Source: Acidimicrobiaceae bacterium
GTDB lineage: Bacteria; Actinomycetota; Acidimicrobiia; Acidimicrobiales; Palsa-688
NCBI GenBank assembly: GCA_003166025.1
Contig: PMWT01000218.1
Location: forward strand, 1-35,146
Length of the DNA stretch: 35,146 nucleotides
Direction of reading: 5' to 3'
Shown here: piece after piece, positions 1 through 7,189 of the stretch
How positions within the stretch are numbered: position 1 is the stretch's first letter
Layout: each line of letters opens with the position of its first letter
Made by a program: the position numbers and the translations under genes
Notes under the pieces: generated by a model
Seen by the model: the letters and a program-made list of their open reading frames with translations, nothing else
What the model was told of the DNA's origin: nothing
Database searches by the model: none

Positions 1-10
1 ACCTTTGTAA

Positions 11-660
11 CCGTCCCTGCTCGCCCGGTGGCAGACCAATCCCAAACGCGCGGACATGACCGCCTGGGTGGCGGTGGCCCAGGCCAGAGCGGTCACCGAG
101 AAAGTGGCCGGCGTCGACCCCGGCATCATCCACCCCCTGGCCATCGCCGCTGGTGACCAGGCCCTGCTGGTCTCGGGCCGCGCCGTCAGGGCCGAGGAGT
201 TCTTGCACCTGGAAGACCAAAAGGCCCGCCAGAGGAAGATGGCCACCAAGAGGAGCCCTCTGCGGGCCAAGCCCGGCCAAGCTCGCAGGACCGGTTCGCG
301 GCGGTGGAAGCAATTGGCCCGGTCGCAGCGCCGGGCCGAGGCCCGGGACCGCCGGGTGGTGAAGCTGGCCGGCAACCGGGCCGCCCGTCTGGCGACCAAG
401 TTCATGGTGGCCAACCACGTGAGCTTGGCCGTGATCGGCAACCCCACCGGTATCGAGAGAAAGGCCTCGGGGCGGCGCCAGAACCGCAGGGCCCAAAACA
501 TGGTCACCAAACTTGGCCATGCACCGTCCGACATAGCTCGCACAGAGCACCGTCGAGTGGGTTGTCCTGCCCGGCGTGACCGACGAAGGCACCTGTTCGA
601 TGCCGACCGAGGCCTGGTCCGTACCCGGGCCGCCGCACCGTCTTCAGGTGTGGAGCCGCT
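11..660 (+). pseudogene. Decayed TnpB-like (IS200/IS605 OrfB) gene
   Basis: The reading frame is open from position 11 (preceded by TAA at 8-10) and shows TnpB-like sequence: a first RuvC motif GVDPGIIHPLAI, a basic RRWKQLARSQRRAEARDR helix region and a second RuvC-type block VIGNPTGIE followed by GRRQNRRAQN. TnpB proteins are RNA-guided nucleases of IS200/IS605 elements. The N-terminal half is missing. The C-terminal zinc finger is not in the same frame: another frame reads SCPA, then TGA at 577-579, then PTKAPVR and later VFRCGA, so a frameshift lies between about 480 and 560 and the second finger cysteine appears to have become a stop. No tnpA is present. The gene is almost certainly non-functional. 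Family assignment rests on motifs read by eye. Confidence 0.72.
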
Positions 661-714
661 CGCTGCTCCCAAAGCAGCGTAGGGCTCGCTTAGTCGCAAA
701 GACTCTCGCGAGAG
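661..714. repeat. Two palindromes downstream of the TnpB remnant
   Basis: CGCTGCT (661-667) and AGCAGCG (673-679) form a perfect 7-bp stem with a 5-nt loop. CTCTCGCGAGAG (703-714) is a perfect 12-bp palindrome. Subterminal hairpins mark the right ends of IS200/IS605 elements, where the guide (omega) RNA also lies, so these may be the remains of that end. The boundary cannot be fixed without an empty-site comparison. Confidence 0.35.
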
Positions 715-787
715 GGTACTTAGCTAACCCTTAGGTCCGCCTCAGGGCGGGCTCAGGTATCCCCCAAGGTTGAGGGGCATCTGTCGC

Positions 788-793
788 TACACT
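788..793 (+). promoter_or_regulatory. Possible -10 element of the rne transcript
   Basis: TACACT fits the TANNNT consensus of actinobacterial housekeeping promoters. No convincing -35 box sits 16-18 bp upstream; a TTGAGG at 770-775 is only 12 bp away. If used, transcription would begin near 800 and leave a leader of about 370 nt before rne. Confidence 0.3.
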
Positions 794-1171
794 CGACTGT
801 GGAGATGACCTCGTTCGGGATGGCCAGGCAACCTGAGCCGGTGGGCGCGAAAGCGCCTGGAGCCGACAGGTGAGCCGGCTGTGGTCCCGGGTTTGTAGCC
901 GTTTCGCTGTGGTAGGTACCGCGCGAACTCCGGCGCCGGCGAGCAGTTCGCCCCGGCCGGCAGGGGCGTCTTCACGCAGGCCGGTCCCGGTCGAGCATCC
1001 TTCCGGGCGGGGGCTTGTCGACGGCGTAAGCCCGCAGGTTTATCTGATTATGGAGCGCGACGGCGCGTGGCTGCAGCCCCTATGGCTCAGCCGGGGAAGG
1101 CACTTAGAGCCCTGGTCGCGACGTGCGCAGGGCACGCTGCGGAGCGTGCCCCCTTGGAAGGGAAGTTCTCG
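794..1171 (+). promoter_or_regulatory. Long structured 5' leader of rne, no gene seen
   Basis: I see no convincing gene here. Several perfect stem-loops are present: GGCGC-GAAA-GCGCC (844-857, GNRA tetraloop), GCGAACT/AGTTCGC (923-929 with 945-951, enclosing the palindrome CCGGCGCCGG), GGCACGCT-GCGG-AGCGTGCC (1131-1150), and CCCT-TGGA-AGGG (1151-1162), whose 3' arm overlaps the Shine-Dalgarno of rne. E. coli rne is autoregulated through its structured 5' UTR. An equivalent role here is inference. The sequence did not match any riboswitch consensus I could recall. Confidence 0.4.
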
Positions 1172-3214
1172 ATGTCGGACCCACTGCTTGGCGAAGCAGG
1201 CCTCCCCAGGCCTGAGCCGGCACTTGCCAATGGCAACCGCGCTCATGACGTCCCCGCTACGGCCCGCGTGTGGGCCGACACCGGCGACCCATCTCAAGAC
1301 AGGGCCTCAGACCAGCCCATAGAAAACGATAAGGCACCCAAGCGCCGCCGCCGGGGCTCCCGTGGCGGGCGCGGGCGGCGAGGCGCGACCGTGGTGCTGG
1401 TCGACGGCAGCGAAGCTCCTGAGGGGGAGGAGGCCGAGCCGACGCCGGTCCCCGTTCCCGTCCCTGTCCTGGAGGCAGAGGGCCTGGACGTGAAAGGATT
1501 GGCGGCCCCCGTCGTCGCCGCCACCGTGGTGGTCAAGCCGAGGATCGGGGACACTCGCCCCGGTTCGCCCCCGGCACCGCCCAAGCGCCGGGTGCGCAAG
1601 GACGTGGCCGACGAACCTGGCGGGGTAGAAGCGGGCGATGCCGACGATGCTGCCGCCAGGGCTCGCCGCCCGCGACGCCGCCGGACCGTGCCGGGCGATG
1701 TCGGCCCGCTCGCCCACTCGCCCGCCGCCTCGGAGAGGCAGGGGCCGGACCGCCAGACGGTGGCGCGCCAGGTCGGCGGGGCCGGGGCCGTCCCGTCCCC
1801 GACGGCAAGAGCAGCCAGGACTGCCGCCGCCGACGCAGAGGCTCGCGACCCCGAGGCCAAGGCGAGGCGTGGCAGCGTCAACATCGAGCGCCGCAACCGG
1901 CCGTTGGGCCGTTACCTAATGGTCGTCCACGTCGGTCCCACCGCCACCCAGATCGCCGTGCTCGAGGGACGGACGCTCATCGAGCACTACGTGAGCCGGC
2001 CGGCCGACGACGCCACCCAGATCGACGGCAACATCTACCTAGGCCGGGTCCAGAACGTCCTGCCCGGCATGGAGGCCGCGTTCGTCGACATCGGGACCCC
2101 CAAAAACGCCGTGCTCTACCGGGGCGACCTCCGCTACGACGATGAGGAGGTGGACCGCCCGGGCGCCGATGACACCAAGCCGACCCGGGGCCGGCTGGGC
2201 GGGGTGGCCCGCGATGCCCGCATCGAGCAACTGCTGCGCACCGGCCAAAACATCATCTGCCAGGTCACCAAGAACCCGATCGGCACCAAGGGCGCCCGGC
2301 TCACCCAGGAGGTGTCCCTGCCCGGGCGGTTCGTGGTCCTGATCCCCGACAGCGACACGTACGGCATCTCCAAGCGGTTGGGCGACGACGAGCGCCGGCG
2401 CCTGCGCAAGATCCTGGACGACATCCGGCCCGCCGGCCACGGGCTGATCGTCCGGACCGCGGCCGAAGGGGCGACGGCCGACGAGCTCGGGCGGGACGTT
2501 GCCCGGCTGATGCGCCAGTGGGACCACGTACAGGCCCTGGCCCGTTCCTCCCGGGCGCCCCAGCTGCTGTACCGGGAGCCCGACCTCGCTGTGCGGGTGA
2601 TCCGCGAGGAGTTCAACCGCGACTACCGCGGCGTCGTGATCGACGATGCCCGCCTGTACGACCAGGTCAAGGAGTACGTCACCAGCATCACGCCCGACCT
2701 GGCCGACCGCGTCGAGCTGGTGGACCCGGCCGAAGAGGCCCTGCCGTTGTTCGAGCGGTTCCGGGTCCATGAGCAGGTGCACAAAGCGCTCGACCGCAAG
2801 GTCTGGCTCCCCTCCGGCGGGTCGATCATCATCGAGCGCACCGAAGCCCTGACCGTGATAGACGTCAACACGGGCAAAAACGTCGGCACCTCCAATCTCG
2901 AAGAGACCGTTTTCCGCAACAACCTGGAGGCGGCCGAGGAGATCTCCCGTCAGTTGCGCCTGCGCGACATCGGCGGCATCATCGTCATCGATTTCATCGA
3001 CATGGAGATCATGGCCAACCGGGCTGAGGTCATCCGCACCTTCCGCGAGGCCTTGGCCCGGGACAAGACCCGCTCGCAGGTTTTCGACATCTCCGAGCTG
3101 GGCCTGGTCGAGATGACCCGCAAGCGCATCTCCGAGGGCCTGGTGGAGTCCTACTCGGAAACGTGCCCGACATGCGGCGGGCGCGGCATCGTCTTCGACG
3201 AGTCGCTGCTCTGA
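1172..3214 (+). CDS. rne: Ribonuclease E/G family endoribonuclease
   Basis: This is an endoribonuclease of the RNase E/G family, central to mRNA decay and rRNA processing. The 680-residue protein opens with about 265 residues of disordered, Arg/Pro/Ala-rich sequence (RRRRGSRGGRGRRG near residue 55), as in actinobacterial RNase E. The S1 domain follows (GNIYLGRV at about 286), then the DNase I-like catalytic domain with Mg-binding D564 (VIDVNTG) and D607 (VIDFIDM). The Zn-link cysteines are C665 and C668 (CPTCGGRG). The spacings 564-607 (43) and 607-665 (58) match E. coli D303-D346-C404. The protein stops just after the Zn-link, so the C-terminal scaffold tail found in many relatives is absent. 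I chose ATG 1172 because GAAGGGAAG precedes it at good spacing; an in-frame start at 1067 is less likely. Confidence 0.95.
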   Translation: MSDPLLGEAGLPRPEPALANGNRAHDVPATARVWADTGDPSQDRASDQPIENDKAPKRRRRGSRGGRGRRGATVVLVDGSEAPEGEEAEPTPVPVPVPVLEAEGLDVKGLAAPVVAATVVVKPRIGDTRPGSPPAPPKRRVRKDVADEPGGVEAGDADDAAARARRPRRRRTVPGDVGPLAHSPAASERQGPDRQTVARQVGGAGAVPSPTARAARTAAADAEARDPEAKARRGSVNIERRNRPLGRYLMVVHVGPTATQIAVLEGRTLIEHYVSRPADDATQIDGNIYLGRVQNVLPGMEAAFVDIGTPKNAVLYRGDLRYDDEEVDRPGADDTKPTRGRLGGVARDARIEQLLRTGQNIICQVTKNPIGTKGARLTQEVSLPGRFVVLIPDSDTYGISKRLGDDERRRLRKILDDIRPAGHGLIVRTAAEGATADELGRDVARLMRQWDHVQALARSSRAPQLLYREPDLAVRVIREEFNRDYRGVVIDDARLYDQVKEYVTSITPDLADRVELVDPAEEALPLFERFRVHEQVHKALDRKVWLPSGGSIIIERTEALTVIDVNTGKNVGTSNLEETVFRNNLEAAEEISRQLRLRDIGGIIVIDFIDMEIMANRAEVIRTFREALARDKTRSQVFDISELGLVEMTRKRISEGLVESYSETCPTCGGRGIVFDESLL

Positions 3215-3244
3215 GGCCGCCGGTCTCAAGGCCGCCGGTCTCAA
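3215..3244. repeat. Tandem 15-bp repeat directly after rne
   Basis: GGCCGCCGGTCTCAA occurs twice head to tail (3215-3229 and 3230-3244), followed by a partial third copy (GGCGCC). It begins at the first base after the rne stop codon and lies between the converging rne and PEBP genes. It may be a recent duplication and shows no terminator-like T-run. Confidence 0.8.
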
Positions 3245-3256
3245 GGCGCCCCCGGG

Positions 3257-3796
3257 CTACTCCACGTGGTATATGGCCGTAAGGGTGGCCCGAGCGAGCG
3301 TGTGGAAGGCCATGTTGAACCCGAGGATGGCGGGCGGGGAGCTCGGCTCGATATCGAGCTCGGCGGCATCGAGGGCGTGCACGGCGAAGATGTACCGGTG
3401 CGTGCGGTCGCCCTGAGGCGGGGCCGCTCCCATGAAGCCGGTCCGGCCCGTGTCGTTGCGCAGTTGGAACGCTCCTGGCGGCAGGCCGTCGCCCGAGGGG
3501 CCCCCGGCACCCCGGGGGAGTTCGGTCACTGAGGCGGGGATACCGGCCACCACCCAGTGCCAGAAGCCGCTGCCGGTGGGCGCGTCCGGGTCGAAACAGG
3601 TGACGGCAAAACCGGCGGTCTCGGGCGGGAACCCCGACCAGCGCAGATGGGGGCTGACGTTGCCGCCGCCCGCCCAGTCACCTACATGAGCCTCGGGCAG
3701 GCGCGCCCCTTCGCTGATGTCGTCGCTTACGAGATCGAAGCCCGGTACCGGGGGGAGCAGGTCGTACGGGCTTGGGCTTACGGGGCGCTCCAACAT
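3257..3796 (-). CDS. PEBP / YbhB-YbcL family protein
   Basis: This is a 179-residue phosphatidylethanolamine-binding-protein family member of the bacterial YbhB/YbcL (Raf-kinase-inhibitor-like) type. The family signature is clear: [21 protein letters not shown], then [29 protein letters not shown], which form the conserved anion-binding pocket. Bacterial members have no firmly established physiological role. The length is normal. No signal peptide is present, so it is probably cytoplasmic. The start is ATG 3796, preceded by a perfect GGAGGT Shine-Dalgarno. It lies 20 bp downstream of gltA on the same strand and is probably co-transcribed with it; a functional link to citrate synthase is not evident. 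Confidence 0.93.
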   Translation of the reverse strand: MLERPVSPSPYDLLPPVPGFDLVSDDISEGARLPEAHVGDWAGGGNVSPHLRWSGFPPETAGFAVTCFDPDAPTGSGFWHWVVAGIPASVTELPRGAGGPSGDGLPPGAFQLRNDTGRTGFMGAAPPQGDRTHRYIFAVHALDAAELDIEPSSPPAILGFNMAFHTLARATLTAIYHVE

Positions 3797-3816
3797 CGTT
3801 TACCTCCGGGGGACGG

Positions 3817-5130
3817 CTACGAAGCGGCCTCGTGCCGGTTCTTGGGGACGGGGCGCTCGGTCGGCCCGGTGTAGATTTGGGTCGGGCGGCCGATGCGCTT
3901 GGCACTCGAACTAGTCATCTCCAACCAGTGTGCCACCCAACCGGCCGTGCGCCCGGCGACGAAGAGGGGGGTGAACATCTCGTCGGGGAACCCGATAGCC
4001 CGGTAGATGACGCCGGAGTAGAAGTCCACGTTGGGGTAGAGGCGGCGGGAAATGAAGTACTCGTCAGCCAGGGCCACCTCCTCCAGATCCAAAGCGATGT
4101 CCAGCAGGGGGTCCTGTGGCGCGAGCTTCTCCACCAGGTCCAACGCAATGTTGCGGATGACCTTGGCCCGGGCGTCCGTCGTCTTGTAGACGCGATGGCC
4201 GAAGCCCATGAGCCGGAAGGGGTCGTTTTTGTCCTTGGCCTTGTCGATGAAGTAGCTGAGCGGGCGGCCCGACTCCTTGATCTCCTGGAGCATCTTGATC
4301 ACTTCCTGGTTGGCGCCACCGTGCAGCGGCCCCCACAGGGCGTTGATGGCCGCAGAGACCCCGGCGTAAAAACCGGCTCCCGAAGACGCCACCATGCGCA
4401 AGGTGGCGGTGGAGCAGTTGAGCTCGTGGTCGGCGTGCAGCACGAGGAGGGTGTTGAGGGCCCGGGCGGTGACGTTGTCGGGGAGATGGTCGCTGCCTGG
4501 GATGGCGAAGCACAGCTGGAGCAGGTCCTCGGCATAGTCGAGCGAGCGGTTGCTCTTGCCCCGAGGCAGGCCCCGGACCGTGGACAGGGCGTAGCCGGTG
4601 AAGATAGGCATGGCTGAGAGCAGGCGCACGCCGGCCTGTTGCACGCCCGCCGGGCTGTCCGGCTTGGCGCCATCGTCTGCGTAAGCGCTCAAGGCCTCGG
4701 TGGCGATGGCCAGCATGGCCATGGGGTGCATGGACTGGGGGAAGGCGTCGAAAAGCCTCTCTATGCCGACGTGGAGCACCATTTTGGGGTCCCGCACCCG
4801 GCCCGTGAACTCGTCGGCGGCCTGGGCGGTGGGCAGCTCGCCGTTTATGAGCAGGTACGCCACGTCGAGGAACGATGTCGACGTGGCCAATTGCTCCACC
4901 GGGTAGCCGCGGTAGTACAGCCGCCCCTCCTCGCCGTCCACAAACGTGATGGCGGACTGGTAAGCCGCCGTATCGGCATAGCCGGGGTCGAGGACCGACA
5001 GGCCTTTTAGCCCGATGGCGGAGATGTCCAGGGCGGTCCGCCCAAGCGTCGGCCGCACCACCGGCAGCTCGAGCGTGGTCCCCTCATAGGTCAGGGTGGC
5101 CGGGGCGGTGGCCCCTTCAGGATTGGGCAT
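3817..5130 (-). CDS. gltA: Citrate synthase
   Basis: Citrate synthase condenses acetyl-CoA with oxaloacetate at the entry of the TCA cycle in the cytoplasm. The 437-residue protein has all three catalytic residues: H270 (GPLHGGANQ), H312 (GFGHRVYK) and D369 (NVDFYSG). Their spacing fits E. coli H264, H305 and D362. LHADHELNCST is also conserved. I chose ATG 5130 (MPNPEG) because AGGAAGG lies about 10 nt upstream; an in-frame ATG at 5151 would add seven residues and lie before that Shine-Dalgarno. The gene diverges from rplU and is followed by the PEBP gene. The pair separates rne from rplU, which is an unusual position. Confidence 0.96.
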   Translation of the reverse strand: MPNPEGATAPATLTYEGTTLELPVVRPTLGRTALDISAIGLKGLSVLDPGYADTAAYQSAITFVDGEEGRLYYRGYPVEQLATSTSFLDVAYLLINGELPTAQAADEFTGRVRDPKMVLHVGIERLFDAFPQSMHPMAMLAIATEALSAYADDGAKPDSPAGVQQAGVRLLSAMPIFTGYALSTVRGLPRGKSNRSLDYAEDLLQLCFAIPGSDHLPDNVTARALNTLLVLHADHELNCSTATLRMVASSGAGFYAGVSAAINALWGPLHGGANQEVIKMLQEIKESGRPLSYFIDKAKDKNDPFRLMGFGHRVYKTTDARAKVIRNIALDLVEKLAPQDPLLDIALDLEEVALADEYFISRRLYPNVDFYSGVIYRAIGFPDEMFTPLFVAGRTAGWVAHWLEMTSSSAKRIGRPTQIYTGPTERPVPKNRHEAAS

Positions 5131-5189
5131 CTTGGGGGCCCTTCCTTTCATCTACCGATCACCTGCGGATCGTCCAACGAGGTCGTCCC

Positions 5190-5217
5190 AGACTACCTGG
5201 GGGCCGGGCCCCGCCAA
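5190..5217 (-). promoter_or_regulatory. Candidate gltA promoter
   Basis: Read on the minus strand, TTGGCG (5217-5212) and TAGTCT (5195-5190) are separated by 16 bp and lie about 60 bp upstream of the gltA start. A second possible -10, GATAAT, lies at 5222-5217. The region is the divergent gltA/rplU promoter interval. Confidence 0.35.
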
Positions 5218-5224
5218 TTATCGG

Positions 5225-5230
5225 TATACT
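5225..5230 (+). promoter_or_regulatory. -10 element for a probable leaderless rplU transcript
   Basis: TATACT is a near-perfect -10 box in a small AT-rich island. It ends 9 bp before the GTG start of rplU, so the expected transcription start (about 5237-5240) nearly coincides with the start codon. No -35 box is recognisable at 17 bp spacing and no Shine-Dalgarno precedes the GTG. Confidence 0.55.
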
Positions 5231-5239
5231 TTCTCTCCC

Positions 5240-5554
5240 GTGTACGCAGTTATCAAAACAGGCGGTAAGCAAGAGCGCGTCGAAGAGGGCCAGCGGGTTG
5301 CCGTTGAGCTCCTCGGCGAGGCCACCGGCGCAGAGGTTTCCTTTGCTCCCATCCTGGTCGTGGACGGTGACAGCGTGCTGGCGACTCCCGGCGAGCTGGC
5401 CGGCGCCAAGGTGAGCGCCCGCGTCCTCGGCGAGGAAAAAGGCCCCAAGGTCCGGGGCTTCATCTACAAGAACAAGACCCGTGGGCGCCGTTCCTGGGGC
5501 CACCGCCAGCGGTACACCACCATTGAGGTGACGGCGATCACCAGGGAGGCCTGA
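5240..5554 (+). CDS. rplU: 50S ribosomal protein L21
   Basis: L21 is a 23S-rRNA-binding protein of the large ribosomal subunit. The 104-residue product begins (M)[17 protein letters not shown] and ends with the basic block [20 protein letters not shown], both diagnostic of bL21, and has the usual length. The GTG at 5240 is chosen because the homologous N-terminus begins exactly there; longer in-frame extensions have no counterpart in the family. rpmA follows after 4 bp. A TATACT box just upstream suggests a leaderless mRNA. Confidence 0.97.
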   Translation: MYAVIKTGGKQERVEEGQRVAVELLGEATGAEVSFAPILVVDGDSVLATPGELAGAKVSARVLGEEKGPKVRGFIYKNKTRGRRSWGHRQRYTTIEVTAITREA

Positions 5555-5558
5555 CCAA

Positions 5559-5825
5559 ATGTCCAAGACCAAGGGTGGCGGCAGCACCCGTAACGGCCGT
5601 GACAGCAACGCCCAGCGCCTGGGCGTCAAGATCTTCGACGGCACGTCGGTGACTGCCGGGTCGATAATCGTCCGCCAGCGGGGCACCCGCTTCCACCCGG
5701 GCACGGGCGTCGGGCGGGGCCACGACGACACGCTGTTCGCCCTCGTGGACGGCCAGGTCCGCTTTGGCAACCGCAATGGCCGCCGCCTGGTGGACATCGA
5801 ACCCTTGGTCGCGGCCAGCAGCTGA
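5559..5825 (+). CDS. rpmA: 50S ribosomal protein L27
   Basis: L27 is a large-subunit protein near the peptidyl transferase centre. The 88-residue sequence shows the family pattern: [23 protein letters not shown] at the N-terminus, then the [24 protein letters not shown] core. The N-terminus has no removable pre-sequence of the Firmicutes type. It begins 4 bp after rplU, the standard L21-L27 pair. Confidence 0.97.
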   Translation: MSKTKGGGSTRNGRDSNAQRLGVKIFDGTSVTAGSIIVRQRGTRFHPGTGVGRGHDDTLFALVDGQVRFGNRNGRRLVDIEPLVAASS

Positions 5826-5932
5826 CCCTTGCCGCCGGCAACTGGCCGACGGGCAACTGCCCGGCCGGCTCGTTCGTCGGCCTCACCGGCGAGGCCCTAC
5901 CAGCTGTAAAGTCCGTCCCTCGGGGGCCATAA

Positions 5933-7189
5933 GTGTTTGTTGACGAGTGCCAGATCCATGTGAAGGCGGGTGACGGCGGCGCGGGCGCAGTTTCGTTCCG
6001 ACGTGAGGCCCACGTCGCCCTGGGCGGCCCGGACGGCGGCGACGGTGGCAAAGGCGGCGACGTGTGGCTGGTCGCCGACCACAATGTCGCTTCGCTGCTC
6101 TCGTTCCGGGACCATCCCCACCGCAGCGCCACTTCGGGTTCCCATGGCCAGGGGAAAGCCAAGCACGGCCGGTCCGGGGCCGACATCGAGGTCCCCGTCC
6201 CCGAGGGCACCATCGTGCGCGACCAGGCCGGTCAAGTGCTCGCCGACCTGAGCGAGGCGGGGACGCGCTGGATGGCGGGCCGGGGCGGCGAAGGTGGCAA
6301 GGGCAACGCCCGGTTCCTCTCCAACCGCCGGCGGGCGCCGAGCTTTGCCGAGCAGGGCGAGGTAGGCGAGGAGGCGTGGCTCAATCTGGAGCTGAAGGTG
6401 ATGGCGGACGTCGCCATCGTGGGGTTGCCCAACGCCGGCAAGTCGACTCTCATCTCGGCCATCTCGGCGGCCAAGCCCAAGATCGCCGCCTACCCGTTCA
6501 CCACGCTGCAGCCCCACCTGGGCGTCGTGCGCTTTGGCGACCACGAGCTGGTGGTGGCGGACATCCCCGGACTGGTCGAGGGGGCGAGCGAAGGAAAGGG
6601 CCTCGGCCACCGTTTCCTGCGCCATATCGAACGCGCCCGGGCCCTGCTGGTGTTGTTGGACATGGCGCCCGATGACGGCCGGGCGCCGGCGGACCAGGAG
6701 CGGGTGCTCTTGAAGGAGCTGGAGAACTACGAGCCGGCCCTGCTCGAGCGGCCCCGCCTGGTAGTCGGTTCGAAAGCGGACGCGGCCGGCCCGGAGTGGC
6801 GCGAGCCCGGCCAGGAGGGGCGCCAGGACGGCGGGCTGCCGCTCATTTCGGCCCACACCGGTGAGGGTATCGACTGGTTGCTCGGCCGCCTGGCCCAGCT
6901 GGTGGACGAGGCCCGGGCGGCTCAGCCCCGTCCCCGCCGGACCGTCCTGCACCGGCCGCCGGCGTCCGGGGTCGTGGTCAAGCGGGGGCCCGATGGTGCC
7001 CTCGAGGTGAGGGGGCGCCAGGCAGAGCGGGCCGTGGCCCTGTCCGATCTCACCGACGCCGGCGCCCTGGCCTACGCCCAGGGCCGTCTGAAGCGTATGG
7101 GCGTGGACCGGGCCCTGGTCAAAGCGGGCGCCCGTCCCGGCGACCGGGTACGCATCGGTCGTCTCGAGTTCGACTGGGAGGCCGATTGA
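5933..7189 (+). CDS. obgE: Obg/CgtA GTPase
   Basis: Obg is an essential GTPase acting in 50S subunit assembly and stress control. The 418-residue protein has the three expected domains: a glycine-rich Obg fold (residues 1-157, with GGPDGGDGGKGGDV and GRGGEGGKGNARF), a G domain with the P-loop GLPNAGKST, switch FTT and DIPG, and a C-terminal OCT domain ending PGDRVRIGRLEFDWEAD. The G4 base-recognition motif reads SKAD instead of NKxD. The start is GTG 5933, which gives the family N-terminus FVDECQIHVKAGDGG. It lies 107 bp after rpmA; a possible -10 TAAAGT is at 5906-5911. Its stop overlaps the proB start. Confidence 0.96.
   Translation: MFVDECQIHVKAGDGGAGAVSFRREAHVALGGPDGGDGGKGGDVWLVADHNVASLLSFRDHPHRSATSGSHGQGKAKHGRSGADIEVPVPEGTIVRDQAGQVLADLSEAGTRWMAGRGGEGGKGNARFLSNRRRAPSFAEQGEVGEEAWLNLELKVMADVAIVGLPNAGKSTLISAISAAKPKIAAYPFTTLQPHLGVVRFGDHELVVADIPGLVEGASEGKGLGHRFLRHIERARALLVLLDMAPDDGRAPADQERVLLKELENYEPALLERPRLVVGSKADAAGPEWREPGQEGRQDGGLPLISAHTGEGIDWLLGRLAQLVDEARAAQPRPRRTVLHRPPASGVVVKRGPDGALEVRGRQAERAVALSDLTDAGALAYAQGRLKRMGVDRALVKAGARPGDRVRIGRLEFDWEAD

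Noticed and set aside
794-1171. Known riboswitch or RNase P RNA upstream of rne
   Set aside because: I compared from memory with cobalamin, ydaO, c-di-GMP, glycine, ZTP and RNase P consensus blocks and saw no adequate match.
870-1322. Plus-strand frame covering the rne leader
   Set aside because: It overlaps the rne start in another frame, lacks a good ribosome binding site and encodes low-complexity Arg/Pro/Ser sequence.
2039-3244. Long minus-strand open frame opposite rne
   Set aside because: Antisense shadow of the RNase E catalytic domain; no motif or ribosome binding site.
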